DNA of 64,000 nt from Oreocharis arfaki. Lineage: Eukaryota; Chordata; Aves; Passeriformes; Paramythiidae. The position numbers and the translations under genes were made by a program. Below the pieces are notes generated by a model. The model was given only the letters and a program-made list of their open reading frames with translations. It ran no database searches and had not been told where the DNA came from. This document shows, in pieces, positions 26,901 through 37,820 of this stretch; position 1 is the first letter of the stretch, and the number at the start of each line of letters is the position of its first letter. Where the stretch lies: NCBI GenBank assembly GCA_013398015.1, contig VZRR01009913.1, positions 496,001 to 560,000 of the forward strand, read 5' to 3'.

Positions 26901-29900
26901 CCATGCATCTCTCTCTGAGGTGCAAATGTTTTGCTTCTTAGTATTTGTAAATATTCTCATCCAAATTCAGCATGTTGAAACAAAACAAAACATAACAGAA
27001 ACCTATCAAGTTTACTGGAACTGAAATCCAGGAAAACCAGACTACGAAGCCTATTCCTCAGGAGTATTTTCAACCACTTAATTAATTTTTATCTAATTAG
27101 CTACTTCCTTAAACATCCAAGAACAGGAATTAGGGAAACACATTCAGGCTTGTAGGTTTGATGATCTTATTCTTGATCCCCCTGTTCATAGAGAAGCAGT
27201 GTATAGTACACATCTTTGAAGGTGATGAATATGCCAGGTGTACATGAAACATTTCAAAGTAGCATGTCTGAGAGACTGTTTTTTCTTATGTTTTGCAAAC
27301 TTCTATTTTCAGAAAACTTTTCAAACAGGAAGTATCAATTTGAAATCATCGATGAATAATGATGAAAACATCAGACATTTGATTCATATCTTTCTTGCTC
27401 CTGCTTTCAGTGTTTGCTGCATATGCACATCTCTCCAGAGCTGTGAAAAAAAGAAAGTTACCTAGGATATCCAAGAGTATCTGCAAAAGTGGGATGAACT
27501 GCCCTTTATCATGTCCTTGGGTCTCTCTGGGACATTTGGCGTCCTGTGCCCAGCACAACCAAGAAGGTGTGTAGCTGAATGCCTTCCAAAGACTGGAGCT
27601 TTTCTCCTTGCTGTACTTTATTTTTACCTCTAGGGAAATACTGAAGAGGAATAGCATAGTACATGGAGGCTACTAAAGAAATGTGGAAATGAATGAATGT
27701 AATGCAGAAAAGTCATGTAGAACATTGTTGTGATAAAAATGTAAGGGCTGATTTTTATTCCATTTGTGGTTGGCATTAAGAAACTGAGATTTACAGAAAA
27801 AAACTACTTCCACTGAGACATAAGGCTGTATTTTATCTTTGAATTCTTCTTGTAATCCATACAGACATCTTGAGCTTTGGTCTTCCAGTTCATATCATCT
27901 GAGGAAATGCTATGTCAGGTACAATTTATCAGAGTGTCTCTTGCTCCCACATCAGACTGGCACACAGAACCCGACTGGCACAGCAGGCACTCGGGGACAG
28001 AAATCCCTGCCATTCCTGCTGACCCATGCAGAGAGATCCTCCAGACAGGATATTTCTGTGCTACCAGTGGAGAAGCCCAGAAAGCAGAATATGAATCTGA
28101 GAGCTGAAATCTGCCTGGAGCTTTTCCTTCTGCTCCTGGAAGAGAGTAGGCTGTTGGAGTATACCACCTGCTACTCCAGTCAGCCTCTTTCCCCTCCAGC
28201 TATCTCCTATTCACTTGCCACAGACCCTATTCTTCTTTTGCACTGTGTTTGGTGATCGTTTTGTCCTTGCTTATGAAACAAATCTATGCATTTTACAAAA
28301 GAAACAGAAACTCTCTTGTACTGGGGTTTGTGGTTATTGTGGGGCAGCAAGCATGAGTGCTTTTCAGGGGTTTTAGCCAGTCTATATTGCAGAGAAGTTA
28401 CAACGTAGTTCGAGCCAGAGCAGTTGAAAGCTACCAGGAAGGCAGAGAAAGCAAATATTTACAGGAGGACTGGAGAATGAGTTCTGAGTCCCAGTACTGA
28501 CATGGGGCACTGTATCAGAGTCTGGGATGAGGACAGTCAGTATGTATTACTGGCAGAGAAAGAAGTGTCAGGAGATGATGGCAGAGCAGCTCTCACCCCA
28601 TGCTGTAGGTCAGACCCTATGCCTTTATTTGTTCACTGCAACCTGTCAATTGTAAGTGCCACACGATTACCGACCAATGTCTTGGGTGAGGAGTGAGGCT
28701 TTCTGGTGATGAGTGTCTGGACAGTCACAACAGACATCTCATCGGGCTTTGAACTCACTGTGCACAATTCCTCAGTTCCAAAACATGCAGCTAGTAGTTT
28801 TTAGGAATAGCTCTTGTCTTTAAAAGACTGGCAGGCAGCTACTGTGTGGCTGCCAGCACCGAGGAGTGCAGGATTTCATTTCTAAAGTACACAGACAAAC
28901 TGATAAGCTGTTCTCCAAAGGGCGACAGGGGCTTGGGAAGGATGGAAACACACTGCAGAGGGACACGAGGCTGTACTGCAGGCAGTGTCTCAAAGGGGGA
29001 ACTGCTCCAAAGAAAGCAGCAGGGAGACAAGGCTGAGTCTCCTTGAGAAGCCACCTGGTTTTTCTTTGCCGCCCTCCTTATGCAAGACCGACATGGCAAC
29101 TGCAAAGCAAGAAAGGCACATACAGCCCCTGAGTAACCGGAGATGCAGAATACTTGAAACACGGAGAGGGCAGTAAATTTCCCATCCTTCTGCTCTGCAC
29201 ACAGGGCAGGGAAGGGAGTGGTGTAAAAAAAACCTCTAAAAAAGCTAAACTATTTGTTCACACTTCCTTAGATACAAAGGTAAAACTCCTGTCACCTGCT
29301 TCTCCTTTTCCCAGAAGTTTGTACCCTGCTGCCATCTACTGGGATTTTTTAGAGACAGCATTGCTCAGGTACCCAGATGTGTGCCAGAGGAGAGAACAAA
29401 GACTCTGCAAGACACTGAAGTTGAGCAATCATACAAGAAAATTAAAACTCAGCACTGAGATGTGTCTGCAGTCACCTACCTTGCCCTTCTAAACCTTTGG
29501 AAAACCAAGCTAATTGTATATTACCATTATTAACTGCCAGCACTTTGGGGAAAATGCATATTGTGCAGCAATACTATGTACTGTATGCTTTATTCTTCCT
29601 GCTGAAACAGAGTTGAGGAAAGATTGATGCTTGATCTGCCACAGTTCTGCACAAATTCTAGGAGGAGGAAATGAAATAAAACAGCCATCAAAGAGAAAGT
29701 GGTGTCATTCCTGCTTGTGCTTCATTTTATATCAATGGGAAAGTTGCAATTGAATCTTTAGAAAGGGTATTATCAGTCTCATATCTGGCTAGCAAAGCTG
29801 GCACAAAGCAGCAGTGATAAAGAACAGCAGCCTGTGAACTGAAAGCAATAACACTGCAGACAGGGTGTTTTCTTAAACCTATGGTCTCAGGAGGTGATAT

Positions 29901-31505
29901 ATATAAATAATGGGTTTATTTACTGAAGATATGATATTTTCAGTCACCAGTGGCAGCGATAGCTATAGTCACTCTACTACCATGTGATCTATGTTGGAAA
30001 AAAGTTTGAAATCCCATGCTCAGAGCCAGTAGCCCATCCTGGCTTTTGTTTGCCTTCATTTAAAAAAAGGTTGTTTATTTGAGCACCATTTAAGGGCTAC
30101 CAGCTGGTTCTGCTATAAAATATGGTTTGCAAAACAAGCCAGCCCTGGTGTTTAACACCCTGACAATCTCTGATGTCTTTTATTTAAGTAATAAATTAGT
30201 GTTTAATTTTTATGGCGTTACACATTACCCAGGAGAGTAATTCAGGAGGTCATTTTTAACGTAGTGATAAAACTTGGAGTAATGGGATTGAAGCTGCCAC
30301 TTCTAGAGGTTTGTATTGGGCAATACTACAAATTTAAGTTCCCTAACATGCATTCAATTTAGATTTAATAAGAGTTATTATATCCCATGTTAATTAAAAT
30401 TGGATTATTTATTGCGAACACTTACAGAGAACTCGCTGCAGACCTGTGGCTGCACATACCAAATTTGGCCTCAGAAGTGCCAAGCAGTGTTTCTTCAACT
30501 CTTTTGAAAAGCCAAATCTGTATTCAATTGTATTTTCCATATCACTTTGGTCCCTATAGTGGCACTTGTGCATCTTTATCCCTTCCAGTGTGAAATTGCG
30601 ATGGACGTGGCATGGAAAGGAGAGACTTGATGAGGATACATTCCTGAAAACTCTGAACAGGCTTTCAAGGTCTCATAGCCATGACACTTACTGTAGCAGA
30701 GCATAGGGTGAAGGCCTAAATTAACTTTTCTGAAGTTCCTCAAGTGTAGTGAAGATGAGCTGATGCCCTCATCATCCCTCCTCTCACACCACTTTCCTTT
30801 CATTTCTGTAACTTGCAGGGAGCTCACTAGCAGCTTGCCAACAAGTAAGAACTGCTTCCCCCAGCTCAGAGAGCACGTTCTTAGGGATGTGTTAGGGTCT
30901 GCTCAGCCTAATACATGAGTAATCTGCCCCCGACAAAACCCCAGACACAGCTCTGGGACAGAGCCAGAGTGGGTTCACACTGGTCAGACAAACAATGTGG
31001 TTGCAGTTCTATGGGCCAAGAAAATAAGGTGACACCTCCCTAGATGTGCAGCAATCCAGCAGTGACATGAGAAATAATAACAAGGCTGTAAAAGAAATCA
31101 AAACAAACAGGGGAAAGAATGTATAGAAGATACGTTTAACTCACTTGCTCTGTGGATCAATGTTCTAACTTTTTGTGGGATGGAGATCAGAGAAACGGGC
31201 ACAGAGATAGCAGTGTAGGTAGTGCAGAGAGAAGCACTTCCTATCTAAAGTTGCAACAGAAAATTCCAGGCCTGTAGTAGAAAACACTACAGACAGCACA
31301 AATACCAGACAAATGTCATTGCAAAGCATTGGTTTCCAACACTTTGCTATACAATATCTAAGTAATGTTTCTATCTCTGACCAGTTGGAGAAATCAACAG
31401 TATCCAAAAATTGCTGGGAAGATAGAGACAGACACCTAACATTCGGGAACCTGTCTGAGCAACCAGTAGAGGCACAGGTTTCCTTCTCCTTAACCACATA
31501 GCAAC
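23946..31505. other. Unique non-coding stretch
   Basis: No gene, RNA gene or clear transposon was recognised. The longest frames (138 codons at 27839-28255, 112 codons at 29154-29492) overlap frames on the other strand and show no domain or transposon motif. About 28000-29300 is somewhat richer in G and C than its surroundings. About 30180-30430 is AT-rich with several TTAATT/TAATTA sites and little simple repeat, and could be a conserved non-coding element. Confidence 0.5.
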
Positions 31506-31540
31506 TTTTTTTCTTTTTTGCTTTTTTTTTTTTTTTTTTT
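31506..31540. repeat. T-rich homopolymer tract
   Basis: Long T runs interrupted by single C or G, ending in 19 or so uninterrupted T. It lies about 95 bases before the CR1 fragment and is not its tail, since CR1 does not end in poly(A). Confidence 0.85.
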
Positions 31541-31635
31541 GAGATTTCATTTTATACCCCAAGAAAATATAAAGTATTTCTGGTGTTTCTGTACTGTGGC
31601 AGCTTTTGAGGGCAGAAATTACTATCATTGAAGCC

Positions 31636-32178
31636 TCCTTTTCTCCAGACTAAAAACCCCCAGCTCCCTCAGCTGGTCCTCATCAGACTTGTGCTCCAGA
31701 CCCTCCACCAGCTCTGGACACGTTCCAGCACTTCAATGCCTTTGCTGTAGTGAGGGGCCCAGAACTGAACACAGGATTCGAGGTGCGGCCTCACCAGTGC
31801 CGAGCACAGGGGTGTGATCAGTTTCTTAGTCCTCCTGGTCACACTATTTCTGATACAAACACTTTTTCTGACACAAATTTCTGTCAAAATGCTGTTGTCA
31901 CACTTCCTGGGATGTCCATGCTGAGGGAACTGATGTAATGGTAGATTNGACACGTTCCAGCACTTCAATGTCTTTGCTGTAGTGAGGGGCCCAGAACTGA
32001 ACACAGGATTCGAGGTGCGGCCTCACCAGTGCCGAGCACAGGGGTGTGATCACTTTCTTAGTCCTCCTGGTCACACTATTTCTGATACAAACACTTTTTC
32101 TGACACAAATTTCTGTCAAAATGCTGTTGTCACACTTCCTGGGATGTCCATGCTGAGGGAACTGATGTAATGGTAGAT
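31636..32178 (-). mobile_element. CR1 LINE internal ORF2 fragment, partly duplicated
   Basis: Read on the minus strand, the left part encodes a degraded 'LFSLEKR'-type segment and 'SALVRPHLE', followed by 'LERVQ', in ORF2 order, so this is the C-terminal ORF2 region of CR1. The 3' UTR and tail are missing. The right-hand sequence past about 31870 is no longer clearly CR1. A segment of about 230 bases appears twice (31717-31946 and 31949-32178), so the ORF2 words occur twice. Both copies contain 'RPHLESCVQFWAPHYSK'. No functional protein can be made. Confidence 0.85.
31717..32178. repeat. 232-base-period tandem duplication across an N
   Basis: Bases 31717-31946 recur at 31949-32178 with period 232. 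Only two mismatches were seen (C31739 versus T31971, G31821 versus C32053). The copies meet at the single ambiguous base N at 31948, the only N seen in the window. Near-identity plus an N exactly at the join suggests that an assembler placed two overlapping contig ends side by side. A real recent duplication, or two haplotypes, is the alternative. Confidence 0.9.
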
Positions 32179-33904
32179 GAACACACAAGTCATGGAGTTA
32201 CTGTGGATGATGAAGAAGCTTGGACAAGAGAAATCTTCATAACAAGATAGACTTTAGAACAAGAAGGGAAGAAACAAAAAGTAACAAGACTGAGTGCCAT
32301 CATTTTTGCTTTAGAGCTAGTTTTGTTGATGCCAATTGTTGTCCTCACAAAAGCTAAGGTTTTCTGCCTGGATTTTTGTTCAGCCCTTGTTTTTTTTCTT
32401 GCTCTGGGCTAATTGTTCCTGAGATTTTCTCTTTTTCTGTCCCTCTCCTTGGTGGAGACAGGCCCTATATGAGGCTCAGAAGGAAAATGGCATTTAGGGA
32501 AGGTACTAGTTTCTCTTCTTTAGCCTTTTTGCAGAAGGCACAACCTATCAAAATACTGACAAATTTGATTAGTAGTGTTTACTTTCAGACAGGCCTATAT
32601 TTAAGTCCCACGAGGAACTAAGGCCAGAGTCCTTCATTAAGGCAAAATTCACTATTTTGAGTGGCTACCTCTCTGACAAGCATGTTAACATGCCAAACTT
32701 CTTAGAAGGCCAAGAACTTTTCCTTTTTGCCTTTTTATTTCTGCTTTTCCTTTATGAAAGGGCTGATAGCAGCACTCAGTTATGAGGCTTCCTGGCAGCA
32801 AGCCCAGCACAACTGTTTGAAGCCTGGATCCTTTCTGTGCAGAAAACTGTGATTAAGCCACCTTCGAACAAAACATCAGATCATGTCAGTATCTTAAGTT
32901 TTCTGTAGTTGGTTATTACTCTCCATGAGTAGATATGACTCATCATGTTTCCTTTTCAGTCATCTTGATTTGTATTTTCCTCAGGACTAAAACTCATGGG
33001 AATGGGAGAAAATGTTTACTCTTTAACTTTGAGAAGCTGGTCTGCTAAAGCTGCTCAGTAGAAATACTCACTCGAGTTAAGACATACAGAAAACTGGGCA
33101 TTAGGTTTACATCCAGGAGGAAAAGCCATGGTTGCCATGCTGTTTTAAAGCTTAAGAAGTAAATCTATACAGAGCTTTAAAAAGCTTTGTGTGGGTGCAA
33201 GTTTTTTCCCCAGGCTTTTAAGTCAAACCATCTTCCTCTTCAATTGTCTTACTATCAGATAAAATTTCTTATAACATTAAGTTGAAAAAGCATAAGAGAT
33301 TTTAGAGCCGTGGCATATTCAAGTTGTAGAAGGACTAAAAGCTATTAAGGTCAATATACCATTTCCTGATTTGCATCTATAAACAGTAGCAGAATACGTC
33401 CTATCCATTTTTAAAAGTAATCTTAGTGCTATGAAATACTGGTTCACCTCAGTAAAGAAGGAATCCATCTTCCCTTAAAAGTAAAATATGGCACACAATT
33501 TTCCTATCATTCTGTATTTTTGAAAAGCATTCTATTTAAGTGATGACACTTAGGAGTAAGATGAGTTTGATTACCAAACTGCAGTAGTCTGCAGATAAAT
33601 AATCATCTGATTAAAGTTCGTCTCATTCTTTCTCTAGCCAAAATATACAGATCTGTGGATGAGACTGGGGCTGGGACAGGGGGGTGAAGACATAAAAAAT
33701 TCCCTCTGATATTAATTTTCAAATCTAAAAAAGTGGTAACGGAAGAGGAAAAATTCTAAGCTAGAAGATGAAGGCTAGATTTTTGAGTACCATATGACTT
33801 TGAAAGGGGAAGAAAACCCAAATGACTTTTGCAAATAATCACCTTTTACCTAGATTTATCCTTTGACTTTGGGGTTGTTTGGTCTTTCAGTTATTTGAAG
33901 AATT
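32179..33904. other. Unique non-coding stretch
   Basis: Nothing beyond ordinary AT-rich sequence was recognised. There is no gene, no transposon consensus and no long open frame. Confidence 0.55.
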
Positions 33905-33969
33905 AATAGAATAGATTAGAATAGAATAGAATAGAATAGATTAGAATAGAATAGAATAGAATAGAATAG
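33905..33969 (+). repeat. (AGAAT)n microsatellite
   Basis: Pentamer AGAAT/ATAGA units repeat about 13 times, with two ATTAG variants breaking the array. Confidence 0.92.
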
Positions 33970-36900
33970 TACTGATTTGCTGACCTGTAGCTTCTCATTC
34001 CTTGAAGGGAGAGGCTGCTAATACTGTTGCAGAGTCAGTGAAACTGTAAATAGTGGTAAACCTGGTTATGGTGCTTCTAAGTTCCTCTGTCCTCTGATGG
34101 GGCAAGCATTATCAACTGCCATTGAAACTGAAGAACTTGCCTTAGCATCAAAGTGTCTCTCAAAGGAAATAGTGCCGACACCTACTTGCAAAATAAGCCT
34201 TATTTTTCTCAGTAAAAGCATAACCAGTACTATCGTAAGTGTAAGCCAAAGAAATCGCATAATTACTCATCAGATGGGGGGGAAAAAGCCCAGCCAACTG
34301 AAAAAAACCCAAAAGCTAACAACGCATCCAACACAGAGGAAAACAAGCACATAAAAACCCCCCAACAAACCCAGGGGAAAAAAAAGACAAGAGAAAAAAA
34401 CTGACAGGACAGGTTTAATCTGCAAAATAAGATTTCAATCCCTGCTATTTGTGTACTTTTCTCAGTAAATATTTATGGACAGAATTGTCCTTATGCTACT
34501 CATATGAAGATGATGTTTCTTTCCTTCATATGAGCATTTGAGCCTTTCACTGAGCCATGACCGCTTTTTTTTAGAAAAGCCAATCAGCCCTTTTCTGAAG
34601 CAGAACCTGTTGCTCTCTCTGTGGAATTTATACATTTTTAGATGCAGCTGGAGTAATCCACTTTGCTGCCACCCTATTCCCCAGCCCTCATTGCCTCAGC
34701 ACTTGCAGCAGCTGGCTTACTGTGCTCAGCACTTGGGAGAGAAAGAACATTTTGCAGGTTCAACTGTTCTGCTAGAAATTCAGTAATGAAATCAGAAATG
34801 ACAAGGTAAGCTCAGCAGTGACCAGGCTCTGAGATGATTTTTTGCTAACCCTTTGCTGGGTTTCATTCAAATTTCCAGAAAAATCAAATTTGAATCTGTC
34901 ATTAGTTAGTACCCTTTTTATTCTTCCTGGTTTGCTTGTTTGGGGTGTTTTTTGGAGGAGAGATTGAGAAGGCAGGAGGGAGGAAGAAGAAGAGGGGATA
35001 TGGGGGGAGAACGGCTATCTTTATGCGATACTCTATTATTTGCCAGTGCTGCCACTGAAAAAAAATATAAGACAGAGTTTCTAGAGAAAAACAGTAAGAG
35101 CCTGGATTGCTGACAAATACTGACATGCGTATATAATAATATGTGCATAAGCTGTTCACTTACACTGAGACAACATAATAAACACAGGTGCCAGTTTTGC
35201 CTTCATGGCAAAAACAGGGCTCCAATTGGTTTTTCCTCACCAAGTTTTCTATTTTAACTTGTATTTGTTTGTACTTCAAGCTCCCAAAGAATACTAAACA
35301 AATTCAGAAACAAATGGCTATAAACACAAGAGAACAGCAGACCAGGCTAAGTACCCACAAATCAGAGCTAGTGGTGGTTGAAGCCAAGTGCTCTGTTCAG
35401 TGTGTTCTTAAGCAAACACTGTAAGGTGGCTGAGAAGGTGACCCACCATCACATGAAGAGAGTTGATATCACAAAGATTCACTGTCAGGAGCCTAGTTTG
35501 CCAGCTGTTCTGTCTGTTAGGGATGACTACACAGGAAACATGCAATGCTGGTTACAGGCTGCCTATTTATAGCCTGGAAAGGGAGGACTAAGATTAGTTT
35601 TCATTATAGTGACTTGCATGAAGGCTGACTCCAAGCCAGAGCAGCCCCACTTAAGAGGATCAAGCTGCAGTTGAGGTAATTAGTACAGGCACATGTTAAG
35701 TTTACAAGGTGCAGTGCGTCCCTATCTACATGAAGGAACTCCAGCCAAGCCCGTACAGTAAATGACACGAACACAGAGCAAAGCAGAGAGCCTGTCCTAG
35801 TGCTGGCTGTGGGAAGATTGTCCTGGCCAGCTTCTGCTCTCAGCTCCCTAGCCCTCCACCTCAGTCCTGGAGACGTGTCCATGCTCCAGTGGCCTGGGTA
35901 CACCTGCACAGCTCAAGTGCTTCCATCTCCAGGGTTAACTCTGGTTTTGTTCCAAGGCATTTCTTGACTCATGTCAATGTTTCCTTAGACAAAAGCTGCA
36001 TTCATTTTTGTCCTTGGGAGAATTTCCTTCAAGAACAGAGGTTGTCATGCAGCAACAAATGCCTGTGAGATTAGGTGGTTTCCCTAAATCAGATCCCAAT
36101 TCATATCAGTTTCTGTGCTGGCATGTTTTTCCCCCAATATTACCTTTTAAATATATATTTGACATCTCGGTTGATCAGTACAAGTATATTTTGGTCCATT
36201 TGTGCCCTTCATCTCCATCTGAAACTCAAGATTGCTGTGCACAAAGACTATCTTTTCCTGATGAAGGAAACTGTAAAGTCAAGTGTCAGGGTACAGCTCT
36301 TCCCTCTTTCAGAAGAAGAAAGCCTTTGCAGATCAAAGTGAAGTACACCTCTGGTGTCAGCAGCCCAAACTCTTCACAGCTTGTGAGCAGTTTCTTATTT
36401 AGACCAAATACAGACCATAGCTCCTATTCTTTAGTTTAGCCTGAACTGTCTCCCAACACCAAATGCCTGATCTAGCAGCTCTGATAGTAAGCATGACTGT
36501 GATGTTCCCCTTCAAAAAGTTTAGATCGCCCATATCAGATACGTATTTATTTTTCTTATAAAAGGAGGCCTAAGGAGCCTTCTGCTTCAGGCTGCATGAT
36601 AGCACAAGTGATACAGTGCTTTTGAGGTTCAAGCAAAGTCTGAGTAAAATCATCAGTAGTCATGGAAAATCAAAGAACCTTATTAAATTTATTTACATTT
36701 ATTTACGTCTATTTACATTTATATTGGAAGGAAATGTCATAACAAGTAATGCAACATGATGGGTATCTTGGTCATCATGAGATAATTACAGTCATGCAAG
36801 TTTACAAAACACTGTGAAGAAATATTTGCTTTTTAACAAATAGGAAAATACTTGGCATCTTTGCTTTTTAAGTGTTGCTAGATCTAATACTTACGCATGT

Positions 36901-37194
36901 ATATATTTTTATCCATAAATAATGTTGCCACACTGTGTTATCTATTTTCAAAATATTTTGACACTCATTTAATGACTTCATACAACACCAATGCCTTTGG
37001 ATAATGTGAAAAGTAAGAAGTAAATTTGTGGAAAATTATTGTCAACTCTTGTTTCACATGAGTGTGTTCAAATTCCAGCCAAGTTCAGTACTTTGTTTCA
37101 AGAAGAAAAGCTGCTTCTTGCAGCCTAAGATTGTAACCACAGTTTCCTGCAAATGCTGGCAGTCCTACAAGATCAAGATTCAAAAGCACTTTAT
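33970..37194. other. Non-coding stretch with minor low-complexity DNA
   Basis: No gene was recognised. An A/C-rich patch lies at about 34276-34400 and a purine-rich patch at about 34953-35012. The 143-codon frame at 36008-36439 has no recognisable domain and overlaps a second open frame on the same strand. A 10-base unit (ATTTACATTT-like) is repeated three times at 36691-36720. Confidence 0.5.
36691..36720 (+). repeat. Three 10-base tandem units
   Basis: ATTTACATTT, ATTTACGTCT, ATTTACATTT occur in direct succession. The outer units are identical. Confidence 0.7.
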
Positions 37195-37370
37195 AAAGGC
37201 AGAGAGAGAAGTGGTATTTTCTTCACCTCAAAGATCTTGGACTCTGGAGCCATAAGCCATAAACAACTTGGCCAGGGTCATGTACGCTAAGAATTTTAGA
37301 GCCAAGAAATTGAATTTAGAATCAGTAAATTATGGCACAGTGCCTTTACCCCAAGTCACCTTCCACTTCA
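37195..37370 (-). mobile_element. Possible ancient MIR-type SINE relic, antisense
   Basis: Words typical of the antisense MIR core appear in order: 'aacttggccagggtcatgta', then 'agagccaagaaattgaattt', then 'cagtgcctttaccccaagtc'. They resemble the reverse complement of the MIR conserved core and the flanking tRNA-like half. It is heavily decayed and the call is from memory of the consensus only. Confidence 0.45.
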
Positions 37371-37599
37371 GATAAAAATCTTCACTGCAAGAGGTTCCTT
37401 CTGTGTTCTGAAATTCTAGTTTTAGATGTGCCTGCTCTTCCCACTCAGTGCCACGCTTTGTAAAACGTCTAAAGGCAGTTTTTATCTGCAGTATTTGTTG
37501 TTATAAGCCAGCTGAAACGTTCTTTACAAGTCCAAACTTCTGGATGACTGTTTAGTAGAGAGACATTTAGCGTGGGAAAGCCTACAAGAGGAAGGCCAT

Positions 37600-37820
37600 A
37601 GGGAGGGAGGGAGGGAGGCGGGAAGGCAAGGAGGAAGGCGGGAGGGCAGGCAGGAAGGAAGGCAGGCATGCAGGAAGGAAGGCAAGAAGGCAGGAAGGAA
37701 GGCATGCATGCAGGAAGGAAGGCAGGATGGCAGGAAGGAAGGCAAGAAGGCAGGAAGGAAGGCAGGAAGGAAGGTAAGAAGGCAGGAAGGAAGGCAGGAA
37801 GGAAGGCAGGAGAGAAAGAA
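37600..37820. repeat. GGAA/GGCA tetranucleotide-derived tandem array
   Basis: About 220 bases of purine-rich repeats are built from GGAA and GGCA tetramers, arranged in 12-base (GGAAGGAAGGCA) and 20-base units with GGCAAGAA variants. The array starts with GGGA units and ends at GGAGAGAAAG. The unit lacks stop codons in every minus-strand frame, so three overlapping minus-strand frames (within 37469-37947) appear open and encode Pro-Ser-Phe-Leu and Pro-Ser-Cys-Leu repeats. These are translations of the microsatellite, not genes. Confidence 0.95.

Noticed and set aside
31669..32188. Two similar minus-strand frames sharing about 70 residues, looking like a duplicated gene
   Set aside because: They are the same CR1 ORF2 fragment seen twice because of the N-flanked duplication.
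36008..36439. 143-codon plus-strand frame
   Set aside because: There is no motif, and a second overlapping frame of similar quality exists. The length is plausible by chance in 64 kb.
37600..37820. Regularly spaced repeats that could suggest a CRISPR-like array
   Set aside because: Units are contiguous tetranucleotide derivatives without unique spacers, in a vertebrate genome. This is a microsatellite.
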